Below are positions 55,872 through 64,000 of a stretch of 64,000 nt of DNA, one piece after another. The translations under genes and the position numbers were made by a program. The notes beneath the pieces are model-generated. The model saw only the letters and a list, made by a program, of their open reading frames with translations. It was not told where the DNA came from and ran no database searches. Positions within the stretch are counted from its first letter, which is position 1, and each line of letters opens with the position of its first letter. The stretch is from Polaribacter sp. SA4-10 (lineage in GTDB: Bacteria > Bacteroidota > Bacteroidia > Flavobacteriales > Flavobacteriaceae). The stretch lies in assembly GCF_002163835.1 (NCBI RefSeq), contig NZ_CP019331.1, positions 3,297,573-3,361,572 on the forward strand. The letters run 5' to 3'.

Positions 55872-56762
55872 TTAATTTCTATATGGTATTTCACTATTCT
55901 TCAATTTTTCAATTTCTATTTTATGTTTTTTCAATAACATTTTTATAGATGAAACACATAGTGCTTGTTCAGAATTTGGTCCCATCATTATGTTATTAAT
56001 GCTGTCGTTTAAATCTTTAATTTTTAATTTTTTGAAAGGTTTAAAATAATTCCCAATATTAACAAAATTAATTTCACTTTCTTCATCTAATAAAAGTAAT
56101 CTCCACTCATCTTCTTCTTCAAAGCTTTTATCCTTTATTAGGCTACAAAAAAATATAGTTTTATCAATAAAATATTGTCCAGCAATAGTTACAGCTTTAT
56201 CATATTGGCTGAAATCAATATCCTCAGAATCTTTAAATATTCCTTGAGAATCAGCAATTCCAATGAACATAAATATTGATTGAGTTAATATATGGTCGAT
56301 TATTTCTTTTTGTTTTTCAATATTATAAATGCATTTATAAACTTTTAAATCATTTTCTGTAAAGAATTTTTTATTAAAACCAACATTAACACCAACCCCA
56401 TTATTTGTATAACCTCTCCATTGACTTAATAAATCATTGTTAGCAGTCATCGATAATATATATGGTGCATCTTTTTCTTTTATAAAATCAATAGCTTTTT
56501 CTAATGCTTCAATAAAGTATTTCGTAGGTTTTAAAACTGAGAATCCACCTTTGTAAGATTCAAGTTGTTCTATTACGAATTTCAGCCCTAATTCGAACTC
56601 GTTTTTATCATTTAGAAAATATAAATTACTTAACCAAAGCTCTGAACTATTTATAATTCCGCTCAATCCATTTAAGTTTGTGTAATGGTATAGTTCATTA
56701 GGTAATTCAGCTTTTAGGAATTCAGTTAATTCTTTCTCAATTTGATTACTTTTTTTACTCAT
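55872..56762 (-). CDS. DUF2971 domain protein
   Basis: A 296-aa cytosolic protein matching DUF2971: LYHYTNLNGLSGIINSSELW and LYFLNDKNEFELG near the start (20-65), a central LSMTANNDLLSQWRGYTNNG and VGVNVGFNK (about 105-130), then KDKSFEEEDEWRLLL (about 215-230). The family is widespread, often accessory or defence-linked, and has no known biochemical role. It stands alone next to repeat copies and may be accessory DNA. Confidence 0.85.
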   Translation of the reverse strand: MSKKSNQIEKELTEFLKAELPNELYHYTNLNGLSGIINSSELWLSNLYFLNDKNEFELGLKFVIEQLESYKGGFSVLKPTKYFIEALEKAIDFIKEKDAPYILSMTANNDLLSQWRGYTNNGVGVNVGFNKKFFTENDLKVYKCIYNIEKQKEIIDHILTQSIFMFIGIADSQGIFKDSEDIDFSQYDKAVTIAGQYFIDKTIFFCSLIKDKSFEEEDEWRLLLLDEESEINFVNIGNYFKPFKKLKIKDLNDSINNIMMGPNSEQALCVSSIKMLLKKHKIEIEKLKNSEIPYRN

Positions 56763-57094
56763 TTAATAAATGATTTTTAGTTGGATGTTTTTCTCAAATT
56801 ATGTACAACTTTAATGATATAAATCCATTTTAATGACTTATTTCAAACGATAACGGAGTGAAGTTAGTTTAAATTTCTTTAAAGTGAAGATAATTAAGGG
56901 TTTCCACTTAAAAAGGGGTATTAATACCCAGTTTAGGTGAAGTAAAAAAGTTCAAACGGTCTGGGCTATGGGTAGTTGAATGGTTTATCATTTAACTTTA
57001 CAAGTACACACTATACTGAAAGCCGATGCCGATATTTAGAAGTAGGCAAGAACAAGCAATTACTTATAGCTATTTTGAGGCAACGTTTATTTTA
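56763..57094. other. intergenic region with a degenerate hairpin repeat
   Basis: Contains, at about 56808-56965, a diverged copy of the repeat found at 58100-58262 and 60364-60526 (aactttaatgatata start, agggtttccac block, taaaaaagttcaaac end). The remainder is featureless. Confidence 0.6.
56808..56965. repeat. degenerate hairpin repeat, copy A
   Basis: Aligns with 58100-58262 but is clearly diverged. The hairpin TGATATGAGTCC/GGACTTATATCA is broken here (TGATATAAATCC...GACTTATTTCA). It indicates an older member of the same family. Confidence 0.65.
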
Positions 57095-58036
57095 TTACCA
57101 GGGTAGGTTTCGTTTTTTAATTTCAGATTGATATAACTGTTCAAGTTTTTCTAAAAGATGCTGTGGCATAGAAATTTCTGAACTTTTTACATTGTTTGTG
57201 AGCTGTTCTATAGTAATATTACCAGGAATAACTGTGGAAACAGCATCATATGCCAAACAAAAAGCGATTGCTATTTGTGCCAGGTTTTCTTCTGTTCCGG
57301 TTATAGCCTTAAGGTTGTTTACTAGTTGCGCTCTGGTTTCAATATCTTCTTTAGACCATCTACTTCTAATGTCATTAAACGTACTTTGGGCATTGTATTT
57401 GCCAGTTAGCCAACCAGAATCAAGCGGAATTTTTACAATGAGACCAACTTCATTCGTTTGTGCTTCTTCAAATCCTTGCAGGGTATCTTGATGAAAGATA
57501 TTAAAAAATGTTTCAATCACTTTAGAATTTGTTGTATCCATTAACAACTTCATATCATCATAGGTGTCTAAAGAAGCACCGTATGCCTTTATTTTTCCTT
57601 CTTCAATTAACTTCTCGAGTATCTCGTAATGGTCATTTTTATTTCCATCAAAATATTCAGAAGGTGGGCTGTGAATAATAAATGAGTCAATATAATCTAC
57701 TTGAAGTCTTTTTAAACTTCCTTCTAAAGATGCTCTGATATACTTAGAACTAAAGTTTAAAGTACCTGTATGCGTATGGCCAAACTTAGTGTTAATTACA
57801 ATTTTACTGCGGTCTGCCTTCTTAAGTGCTTTACCCAATCGCTCCTCACTAGTTCCAAAGCCATAATTTGGAGCCGTATCAAAAAAATTGATTCCAAAAT
57901 CTAAAGATGTATGAACAAGTTTAATAGCTTCAATTTCCGTCATACTTTTCCAACTACCGTCTTGCCCTAATTGCCATCCACCAAGGCCAATTTCAGAGAT
58001 ATTTATAGCGTCTTTTATGTATTTTTTATATTTCAT
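57095..58036 (-). CDS. aldo/keto reductase
   Basis: A 313-aa TIM-barrel reductase. Catalytic residues are the Asp in NFFDTAPNYGFGTSE (with the Tyr of NYG), the Lys in IVINTKFGHT and the His in SFIIHSPPSE. A C-terminal NADPH-binding stretch follows (VSTVIPGNITIEQLTNN). It reduces an aldehyde or ketone with NADPH; substrates cannot be predicted. It is close to the repeat zone but looks intact and chromosomal. Confidence 0.92.
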   Translation of the reverse strand: MKYKKYIKDAINISEIGLGGWQLGQDGSWKSMTEIEAIKLVHTSLDFGINFFDTAPNYGFGTSEERLGKALKKADRSKIVINTKFGHTHTGTLNFSSKYIRASLEGSLKRLQVDYIDSFIIHSPPSEYFDGNKNDHYEILEKLIEEGKIKAYGASLDTYDDMKLLMDTTNSKVIETFFNIFHQDTLQGFEEAQTNEVGLIVKIPLDSGWLTGKYNAQSTFNDIRSRWSKEDIETRAQLVNNLKAITGTEENLAQIAIAFCLAYDAVSTVIPGNITIEQLTNNVKSSEISMPQHLLEKLEQLYQSEIKKRNLPW

Positions 58037-58106
58037 TTTGAAGAAAATTCATTATTTAAAGAGTTACTAAACATCATTTTATTGTTTTATGATGTTGCCT
58101 AACTTT

Positions 58107-58138
58107 AATGATATGAGTCCGTTTTAAGGACTTATATC
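58107..58138. repeat. REP-like hairpin, copy B
   Basis: TGATATGAGTCC-gttttaa-GGACTTATATCA forms a 12-bp stem (one G-T). An identical hairpin lies at 60371-60402. Confidence 0.7.
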
Positions 58139-58234
58139 AGACAATAACGAAGTTAATTTAAAATTTTTGTAAAGTCAAGAGAATTGAGGGTTTCCATCTA
58201 AACTAAGTATTAACGACTAGTTTTGGTAAAATAA

Positions 58235-58263
58235 AAAAGCCCAAACTTTTGTTTGGGCTTTTT
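58235..58263. terminator. bidirectional terminator, left copy
   Basis: AAAAAGCCCAAAC-tttt-GTTTGGGCTTTTT, within the duplicated block, after the truncated phosphoesterase copy. Confidence 0.85.
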
Positions 58264-58284
58264 AAATAGTATTTAAAAGGTTGT

Positions 58285-58647
58285 TTATTTTTCTGTCTTC
58301 ACTTCAATACCTGGAGAAATATCATACCCCGCAGGTCCGTGCAATACAGTATAAATAGCATCTAGTTTTGTATGAATGTTAGACAATGAATCTGAACTTA
58401 GATTTTCGTACATTGTTTTATTAGTTGCGTACCCAAACTTTTTATTAAAAGAATAGGATGCATCTCCCCAAGTTGTTGCAGAAGGAATGGTATGGTAGGT
58501 GGTAAAATCCATTAATTCTTTAGAAGTGGCATCATAAGAAACCAATTTAAAACCAGGATTGTTGCTATAAAATGGTGTTACACCTGGGCAACTAATGGCA
58601 ATTTCTGTAATGTTTTTTCCAGAATGATTATACAATCTTCTAAACTC
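58285..58647 (-). pseudogene. truncated 3' copy of the metallophosphoesterase gene
   Basis: The minus-strand frame matches the last ~121 residues of the intact enzyme at 60549-61850, for example EFRRLYNHSGKNITEIAISC and the tail GYDISPGIEVKTEK. Upstream of 58647 the match ends. The open frame runs on to an ATG at 58692 through unrelated residues. The catalytic metal-binding residues are missing, so it is not a working enzyme. Confidence 0.93.
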
Positions 58648-59141
58648 CCCATTTGGGACGAAAAAGACAAAATATTCTAAAAAAAAAACCAAATGAGAAA
58701 TACTTCATTTTTAACATTACTATTATTTACTAGACATTTAATCTATTTACAAGAAATGATTTCTACATTAGTAGGAGAAGCTAAAAGTTGTGGTAGTACT
58801 TTACTTAAGGCGTGGAAATGAGTATAGCGCTATTAATATTAAGCAATCCTGATTTAACTATTGTAAGTTTATAAACAAGTACCCATCCTAACCCATTGTC
58901 TGATTATATCATACTGAAAACTTTGGTTATAAATTTATTGATTTTAATCTTGATAAGATTAACAATGTAGTAACATAATCACTTTTATTTAGGTATTTAT
59001 ACTGAATTACTTTCACTTATTTATAGTCATATTTGCTTTTGAAATCGTGAATAAGCCAAAACAGCTAAGCATTAAAAATCATTAAAATTTGAACAGTATG
59101 AAATACGCAGTATTCACGAATACTATAAAAAATATAAAAAC
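58648..59141. other. region between duplication and ubiquitin-like gene
   Basis: No convincing gene. A 42-aa frame at 58693-58821 (start MRNTSFLTLLLFTRHLIYLQ) and scattered short frames are seen. The sequence is unique within the window, so it belongs to the inserted segment carrying the ubiquitin-like gene. No TAnnTTTG box is evident before 59142. Confidence 0.4.
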
Positions 59142-60281
59142 ATGAAAAAACGATACACCTTTTTGCTCATTTCTTTTTTATTCTTAAACTCATTTTCAAT
59201 TTCTGCTTCCATGCAGATTTTTGTAACAACCTTAACCGGAGAAATTATTACTTTAGATGTTGAGTCAACTGACTCTATAGAGAACGTAAAACAAAAAATT
59301 CAGGATAAAGTAGGTATACCACCTAATGAGCAAAGACTTCTTTTTGAAGGAACAATAATTCATGATGGGAGAATGTTAATTGAATATAATATTGGAAAGG
59401 AATCAATGCTCTATTTAATTTTAAAGGGGGCTCCAGAGAAAATGAGTTATCAGGCCGTAGTAAGAAATGGCAGTGGTTCTTTGGTTACAAACAAACTAGT
59501 AGGGATGCAAATAAGTATTTTGCAAGGAGGAGGTTTAGCAAATCCGGGGTCTTCTGTTTATGTGGAAACCCAAACACCTACAACCAATAGTAACGGCTTG
59601 GTCAGTATAGAAATAGGATACGGAACTGTCGCTTCTGGAGTATTTAATACTATTAATTGGTCTTATGGCCCGTACTTTATAAAAATAGAAATCGACCCAA
59701 CGGGCGGGAATAGTTATGCCCTTACAAGTACTAGCCAATTGTTAAGTGTTCCTTATGCTTTACACGCAAAGACCGCAGATAACGTTGAGGTTTATACCGC
59801 TGGAGAAGGGGTAGAAATTACAGATAACGTTGTAACAGCAACTCATCCCGCAGCCCAATTTTTCAATGAAATTAATTCTTCACGATTCAATTATCCATCT
59901 TCTGTAGCTAAATTGGATTTAGGCTATACTGCTTTAATTGAATCAGGTTATTTATATAACAGCAGTATAGAGGAGATAACTGTTTTGATTAGTGGTAAAT
60001 ATTTAATTAATTATGACGCGGTAATTAAGCAATTTGGTTGCGGTCAATCAACTCAAGCAGAATTAAGTATTTCCATCAATGGATTTACGATAAATAGTTC
60101 AATCATTTCTTCTGGCGTCGGAACTGGATATTGTGATGAACAGACTTCTTTGGCAAGGTCTTTGTTTTTAGTACTGAACGCTAATGATACAATTTCAATG
60201 CAGTTTGCAAATGATTATTGCTGTTCTGGAGATGGGGATCTTATGATTATGAGCAATAATTTTAACATCGTGAAAATGTAA
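59142..60281 (+). CDS. secreted ubiquitin-domain fusion protein
   Basis: A 379-aa protein. The signal peptide is 1-23 (ending SISAS). Residues 24-94 are a ubiquitin domain starting [10 protein letters not shown] and including [22 protein letters not shown] and a final YNIGKES; about 47 of 71 positions match human ubiquitin by hand count. Lys27, 29, 33 and 63 are kept, but Lys6, 11 and 48 are Thr, Glu and Thr, Ile44 is Leu, His68 is Tyr, and the C-terminal LRLRGG is absent (LILKGAPEK follows). Residues about 95-215 are a Bacteroidetes surface-protein module (MSYQAVVRN...[13 protein letters not shown]), and 230-379 resembles a C1q/TNF-like jellyroll. Since there is no Gly-Gly end, it cannot be conjugated as ubiquitin without processing. 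Transfer from a eukaryotic source is likely. Confidence 0.9.
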   Translation: MKKRYTFLLISFLFLNSFSISASMQIFVTTLTGEIITLDVESTDSIENVKQKIQDKVGIPPNEQRLLFEGTIIHDGRMLIEYNIGKESMLYLILKGAPEKMSYQAVVRNGSGSLVTNKLVGMQISILQGGGLANPGSSVYVETQTPTTNSNGLVSIEIGYGTVASGVFNTINWSYGPYFIKIEIDPTGGNSYALTSTSQLLSVPYALHAKTADNVEVYTAGEGVEITDNVVTATHPAAQFFNEINSSRFNYPSSVAKLDLGYTALIESGYLYNSSIEEITVLISGKYLINYDAVIKQFGCGQSTQAELSISINGFTINSSIISSGVGTGYCDEQTSLARSLFLVLNANDTISMQFANDYCCSGDGDLMIMSNNFNIVKM

Positions 60282-60370
60282 TTTAATAAGGAGCTCTCTC
60301 TCTCTTTAATGATGAACAAGACTCTCTTTGGAGGAGCTTTTTTTGTTTGGTTGTAATTAATGTTAACTTT

Positions 60371-60402
60371 AATGATATGAGTCCGTTTTAAGGACTTATA
60401 TC
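60371..60402. repeat. REP-like hairpin, copy C
   Basis: Identical to the hairpin at 58107-58138. Confidence 0.7.
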
Positions 60403-60497
60403 AGACAATAACGAAGTTAATTTAAAATTTTTGTAAAGTCAAGAGAATTGAGGGTTTCCATCTAAACTAAGTATTAACGACTAGTTTGGGTAAAATA

Positions 60498-60527
60498 AAA
60501 AAGCCCAAACTTTTGTTTGGGCTTTTT
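60498..60527. terminator. bidirectional terminator, right copy
   Basis: AAAAAGCCCAAAC-tttt-GTTTGGGCTTTTT, about 20 nt after the stop of the metallophosphoesterase gene. Confidence 0.85.
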
Positions 60528-60548
60528 AAATAGTATTTAAAAGGTTGT

Positions 60549-61850
60549 TTATTTTTCTGTCTTCACTTCAATACCTGGAGAAATATCATACCCCGCAGCT
60601 CCGTGCAATACAGTATAAATAGCATCTAGTTTTGTATGAATGTTAGACAATGAATCTGAACTTAGATTTTCGTACATTGTTTTATTAGTTGCGTACCCAA
60701 ACTTTTTATTAAAAGAATAGGATGCATCTCCCCAGATTGTTGCAGAAGGAATGGTATGGTAGGTGGTAAAATCCATTAATTCTTTAGAAGTGGCATCATA
60801 AGAAACCAATTTAAAACCAGGATTGTTCCTGTGTATTGGTGTTACACCTGGGCAACTAATGGCAATTTCTGTAATGTTTTTTCCAGAATGATTATACAAT
60901 CTTCTAAACTCATCCATATGTGTATGTCCGTATAAAATTCCGGTAATAGTTGTTGGGTATTGAGAAACAATTTTTAAAAACTGATTGTTCCAATCATTTG
61001 GTGCGGGTAATTGTTTCCAGTTAGTTGCATCCATACCTTTTTTTTTATATCCAAATGCATCTATTCCTGGTGGAATATGCATTGCAATATATGCTTTTTC
61101 TCCAATACTTTTTGCCTCTTTTAATTGGTTGACAAGCCAAGTCATTTGCTGTTTTGCATCGGCATTTTGTGAGCCATCATCGGCATTAAAATAGTTAGCA
61201 GAATGTATGACGGTGTTTAAAGAAATAATTCGCAAACCTTCAATAGGTCTTGCAGAATAGTATCCCAATTTGGGTGCTGGATTAGAAACCATTACAGGAG
61301 CTTTTGTGCCTGTTTTGTTAATATTTAACGCAGGATAAGGGTTGTTTTTTTCTGGAATTAAATCTGTGGGAATGTTATCTTTTTCATCGGCGTAAGAAGC
61401 ATAGTCTCCCGCTATTCCATCGTTGTTTCCTGGAAGATATAGCAATGTTTTTTTATTTTTAGTAGCTAAATCTTTTAAACCAAATAAAATAGTACTTATA
61501 TTTTTGTTATGCTTACCTCTTGCACTTTGAGGTAGTAAACGCCATATCTTTAAATGAGAAGGAAGGTCTCCCGTATAGATAATAAAGTCTGGATCGTTTT
61601 TTTTAATAACGGCATCGGCTTTGGCAAGAAAAGCCTTCCATAAGATCATTCCAGTATCTTCTTTGTAATCTGTAGTTTCTCTAAAAGAATCTAAGTGAAT
61701 ATCAGATAAGAATAAAAATGTTGGGTTTTTTTTAATAACAGATATTTTAATATCTGTTGCTGCGGATTCCTTTTTTTTTGCATCACTTTTACAAGAAATG
61801 AAACTACTTAAAAAAAGAGATAGTATAAAAATAGATTTAATTGTTTTCAT
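60549..61850 (-). CDS. acid sphingomyelinase-like metallophosphoesterase lipoprotein
   Basis: A 433-aa lipoprotein (lipobox FISC, Cys20). The calcineurin-like dimetal motifs are in order: FLSDIHLDSF, YTGDLPSH, LPGNNDG, AMHIPPG and LYGHTHMDEF. The C-terminal part resembles acid sphingomyelinase-like phosphodiesterases. Acting in the periplasm or on the cell surface, it would hydrolyse phosphodiesters such as lipids or nucleotides; the substrate is unknown. Its 3' third is duplicated at 58285-58647. Confidence 0.88.
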   Translation of the reverse strand: MKTIKSIFILSLFLSSFISCKSDAKKKESAATDIKISVIKKNPTFLFLSDIHLDSFRETTDYKEDTGMILWKAFLAKADAVIKKNDPDFIIYTGDLPSHLKIWRLLPQSARGKHNKNISTILFGLKDLATKNKKTLLYLPGNNDGIAGDYASYADEKDNIPTDLIPEKNNPYPALNINKTGTKAPVMVSNPAPKLGYYSARPIEGLRIISLNTVIHSANYFNADDGSQNADAKQQMTWLVNQLKEAKSIGEKAYIAMHIPPGIDAFGYKKKGMDATNWKQLPAPNDWNNQFLKIVSQYPTTITGILYGHTHMDEFRRLYNHSGKNITEIAISCPGVTPIHRNNPGFKLVSYDATSKELMDFTTYHTIPSATIWGDASYSFNKKFGYATNKTMYENLSSDSLSNIHTKLDAIYTVLHGAAGYDISPGIEVKTEK

Positions 61851-62749
61851 GAGTTTTTTTTTAAAAATACTTAATTTATAGCCAATTTAGTGTAAAAGAG
61901 ATTGTTAACCAATTATCAGGGTAAAATCAGGTATTTATACCTGTCTAAAAATGAGTGCTCTAAAATATTAGAAGTAATTTTTTAGATTCTTGTTTAGATA
62001 ACTGTGTTTTTAGTTTTTCCTTTTTTAATATTGTTTATATCAAACTTTATAATATCAGCTTCTTTGTCTAAATAATCAATTGCTTTGTAGGTTATTCTAG
62101 TTACAGTTTTAATAATCTTCTTGTTTTTATTTTCTTCCAATTCCTTTGAAACTTTTGTAAATTATCACTCCAATACCTATCTTTTTCTATCATTTTATTT
62201 TTAAGCGCTTCAGGTTTTTGGAAAACAATAATTAGTCCTAGATAATATTCATAATTTAATCACTTTAACGCTTTTACTAATCTGTCTTTTGTTCTTTAAA
62301 ATAAAGGAACCTAATTTAATGTTTACGCTAACAGAAGCTAATAATTCAAAAGGCTTTATACTTGCTTTTTTATATACTATTGCAAAATTTAGTACGGCTA
62401 TTTTATCAATTTTCAGAAATGCTGCTTTACTTTTTTTTGAAGGTTTTTCAGCATCCAAAGTACAAATAGCATGTGTTACCTGGTAATTGTTTTGGGTAAG
62501 AATTGGGTTCTCTTACACTTGTTTTTTGTAAAATTAGCTGTTTTTATTGCTTTAATAAACGTTTATTCTGACGATTTTTGGTAGGTTTTGCTAATGAACT
62601 GCTAAACTTAGGTCGATAGAATATGAAAAGTAACGAGTTAGCAACTACAATTTCTTGATGTTTAAATTTAGTGTTATTAAGTTTTCAGAATTATTCTACT
62701 TAGTAGGATTTTGTAATTTATATATGTGGAGTTGTCCTTTCTTTTTTAT
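61851..62749. other. 0.9-kb region of decayed coding sequence
   Basis: No intact gene. On the minus strand, frames such as DRYWSDNLQKFQRNWKKIK (near 62110-62200) and a 69-aa frame at 62249-62458 (MDAEKPSKKSKAAFLKIDKI) look like pieces of one or two broken genes. I do not recognise their families. No RNA or mobile element is visible. Confidence 0.4.
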
Positions 62750-63832
62750 TTAATAAAGGAAAAAAGCTTCTACCATTTTTTTTAGAAGCCATTCAGCCTT
62801 ATGAGGCGCTAAAACTTGATTTATATTAAGAATAAAACTAGAATCAGTTTCTAAATTATAAAAGACCATCCCTCCGTACGCACTATTATGTCCAATAAAA
62901 TTATGCTTTCCTATTTTTTTTTGTTGAAGTCCCATTCCATAACCTATTTTTTCTTTTTTTTGAGTTGAAATAATTGAGTCATCTTCAAAATTAATCATTT
63001 GTTTAAGTGTTTTAGGATCATTAAATAATTTACCGGTTAAAAGTGATCGTATAAAAATATTCAAGTCATTTGTTGATGATATTAAGCCACCGCCACCCCA
63101 ATCAAATGAGGTGTTTATATTTTCTAAGGAATAGATTCCATGATATGGAAATATAACTGGAGTAGCACCTTTTTTGTTTTGATAAAATTCTAAATAAGTA
63201 TCATTAAGCGAGAGTGGGTTTAATATTCTTTCTTCTAGTACTTTAGAATATGTTTTGTTTGTTAATTCTTCAATTAAAAGAGCTAATAGTAAATAATTTG
63301 TATCAGAATAATAAAAGCTTTCACTTGGCTTACATACTCCTTTTTTATTTAAACCATATTCAAAATATTTTTCTAAAACCTTTTTCCAATCCCATTCTTG
63401 ATTTGGATATTTTTTGATATTTGCAAAGAATCTTTCATCATCAGAAAAGTAATCTCGAAGTCCACTTTTATGTTGTAGTAAGTTTTTTATTGTTATTTTA
63501 TTAGAGTAGTTAATTGTATCAAAAAATAATATTTCTGATAGGATTTTCTTTGTTTCCACATTTTGTAAGCTATCTAGAAAAGGATCTTCTAATTTTAACA
63601 ATCCTTCCTCCATTAATTGTAAAATAATAGTTGATGTAAAAGTTTTGGTAATACTTCCTGTTCTAAAACGATAATTGCTAGCTATTTTCTTATCAGTAGC
63701 ATCTATTTGTCCTAGAGCAATGTTATAATTAATATTCTTTTTTGCGCTATTTATGGTAAGTAGGCAATTATAAATAGGAGCAGATCCTTCTGTATTGATT
63801 AGTAAATTAGCGAAATTTTCATATTTTTTCAT
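62750..63832 (-). CDS. serine hydrolase, class C beta-lactamase/D-Ala-D-Ala peptidase fold
   Basis: About 360 aa from ATG 63832. A longer frame from 63868 is possible, but it overlaps the upstream gene, whose stop is at 63843. Catalytic motifs are Ser-x-x-Lys in TGSITKTFTS, Tyr-Ser-Asp in FYYSDTNYLLLAL (Asp replaces the usual Asn, which is common in peptidase-like members) and GHNSAYGG in place of KTG. No signal peptide is evident. It is likely a peptidase or esterase rather than an antibiotic resistance enzyme. It follows the partial gene at 63843 by 10 nt. Confidence 0.85.
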   Translation of the reverse strand: MKKYENFANLLINTEGSAPIYNCLLTINSAKKNINYNIALGQIDATDKKIASNYRFRTGSITKTFTSTIILQLMEEGLLKLEDPFLDSLQNVETKKILSEILFFDTINYSNKITIKNLLQHKSGLRDYFSDDERFFANIKKYPNQEWDWKKVLEKYFEYGLNKKGVCKPSESFYYSDTNYLLLALLIEELTNKTYSKVLEERILNPLSLNDTYLEFYQNKKGATPVIFPYHGIYSLENINTSFDWGGGGLISSTNDLNIFIRSLLTGKLFNDPKTLKQMINFEDDSIISTQKKEKIGYGMGLQQKKIGKHNFIGHNSAYGGMVFYNLETDSSFILNINQVLAPHKAEWLLKKMVEAFFLY

Positions 63833-63842
63833 AAAGCTACTC

Positions 63843-64000
63843 TTAAATGTAATCAAAAGCTGAAGCAAATATTGGTTTCGATTTTAAATTTTCAATTTTA
63901 GCTTCATCTATGTTTTTATAAGCAGCCATAATTTCAACATCAGAATCCTTTATAAATGAATGAATCATACCTAATTTACCTTTTGTTATAATTTTTTCAC
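63843..64000 (-). CDS. hypothetical protein, C-terminal fragment (start outside window)
   Basis: The minus-strand frame ending at 63843 gives about 51 residues: EKIITKGKLGMIHSFIKDSD, VEIMAAYKNIDEAKIENLKS, KPIFASAFDYI. The N terminus lies beyond the window. No family is recognised. Its stop is 10 nt before the serine hydrolase start, so the two are probably co-transcribed. Confidence 0.6.
   Translation of the reverse strand, partial: EKIITKGKLGMIHSFIKDSDVEIMAAYKNIDEAKIENLKSKPIFASAFDYI

Larger units (their letters stand above)
58100..58647. repeat. 548-bp direct duplication, left copy
   Basis: Near-identical, without gaps, to 60364-60911 (about ten substitutions by eye). It contains the hairpin repeat, the terminator and the 3' end of the metallophosphoesterase gene. 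It ends abruptly at taaactc, where the two copies diverge. Confidence 0.95.
60364..60911. repeat. 548-bp direct duplication, right copy
   Basis: Same length and orientation as 58100-58647; it runs into the intact phosphoesterase gene. Together the two copies bracket the segment with the ubiquitin-like gene. Confidence 0.95.

Noticed and set aside
58648..58692. Start of the 135-aa open frame (58285-58692) as a genuine gene start
   Set aside because: The frame starts in sequence unrelated to the phosphoesterase (MVFFLEYFVFFVPNG) and lacks all metal-binding motifs. It is an accidental extension of a truncated duplicate.
60282..60363. Terminator after the ubiquitin-like gene
   Set aside because: The CT-rich stretch and GGAGGAGCTTTTTTT look suggestive, but the arms are not complementary enough for a stem.
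63833..63868. Upstream ATG (63868) as start of the serine hydrolase
   Set aside because: It overlaps the preceding gene's stop at 63843 and adds a non-conserved leader. The ATG at 63832 fits the operon spacing.

Overview
The window is a low-GC, AT-rich stretch of a Flavobacteriaceae chromosome, most likely a marine Polaribacter- or Tenacibaculum-like bacterium. This is inferred, not from a database match. The signs are type IX secretion (T9SS) cargo with gliding-type and type A C-terminal sorting signals, a PorP/SprF-like partner, TAnnTTTG promoter boxes, lipoproteins of the DUF4369/TlpA type and many Bacteroidetes-only families. Most of the window is ordinary chromosome with accessory patches.

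Layout. 1-967: a DUF4870-type fragment, a DUF4442 thioesterase-fold protein and a 48-aa protein. 1306-7929 (minus): a T9SS adhesin with seven ~78-aa repeats, its PorP/SprF-like partner and an OmpA/PD40 protein. 9004-17493: an AraC regulator, a decayed yaiO copy, an Hpt protein, then a tight operon of response regulator, HEAT protein, PgaC/BcsA-like glycosyltransferase, LTA-synthase-like sulfatase-fold enzyme with TPRs, and a YaiO outer-membrane barrel. This is probably a regulated exopolysaccharide synthesis/modification/export machine. 17561-29499: AIM24, DUF4369, DUF819, DUF2490, a very large BNR-propeller protein, an SPFH/DUF4177/PH-like/RHH small-gene operon, S1/P1 nuclease and two thioredoxin-fold proteins. 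29571-40877: methylmalonyl-CoA mutase (both subunits), a DivIC/FtsB-like protein, uridine kinase, gpsA, tRNA-Thr, an NlpC/P60 hydrolase, thiolase and a PgpH-type HD phosphodiesterase.

40979-46660 is a tRNA-linked accessory zone. tRNA-Ser, tRNA-Pro and tRNA-Arg are followed by three copies of the tRNA-Arg 3' end plus terminator (one exact 32-bp repeat, one degenerate and preceded by a tRNA-like relic). Between them lie two dead tyrosine-recombinase fragments, an outer-membrane barrel gene, a small membrane protein and a T9SS cargo gene with a 53-aa partner. It looks like an old integration hotspot.

46686-57000 is mainly housekeeping: AlkB, RluF-like pseudouridine synthase, tgt, an LptF/G-type permease, an EamA transporter, accA, a TlpA-like lipoprotein, hutH and a DUF2971 protein.

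57095-61850 holds the most unusual locus. A gene at 59142-60281 encodes a secreted protein whose mature N terminus is a near-canonical ubiquitin domain (about 47 of 71 positions identical to human ubiquitin by hand count), followed by a Bacteroidetes surface-protein module and a C1q/TNF-like C-terminal region. The gene sits between two 548-bp direct repeats that include a truncated second copy of the neighbouring metallophosphoesterase gene. This is what insertion by recombination of foreign DNA would leave. The window ends with a class C beta-lactamase-fold serine hydrolase and a partial gene.
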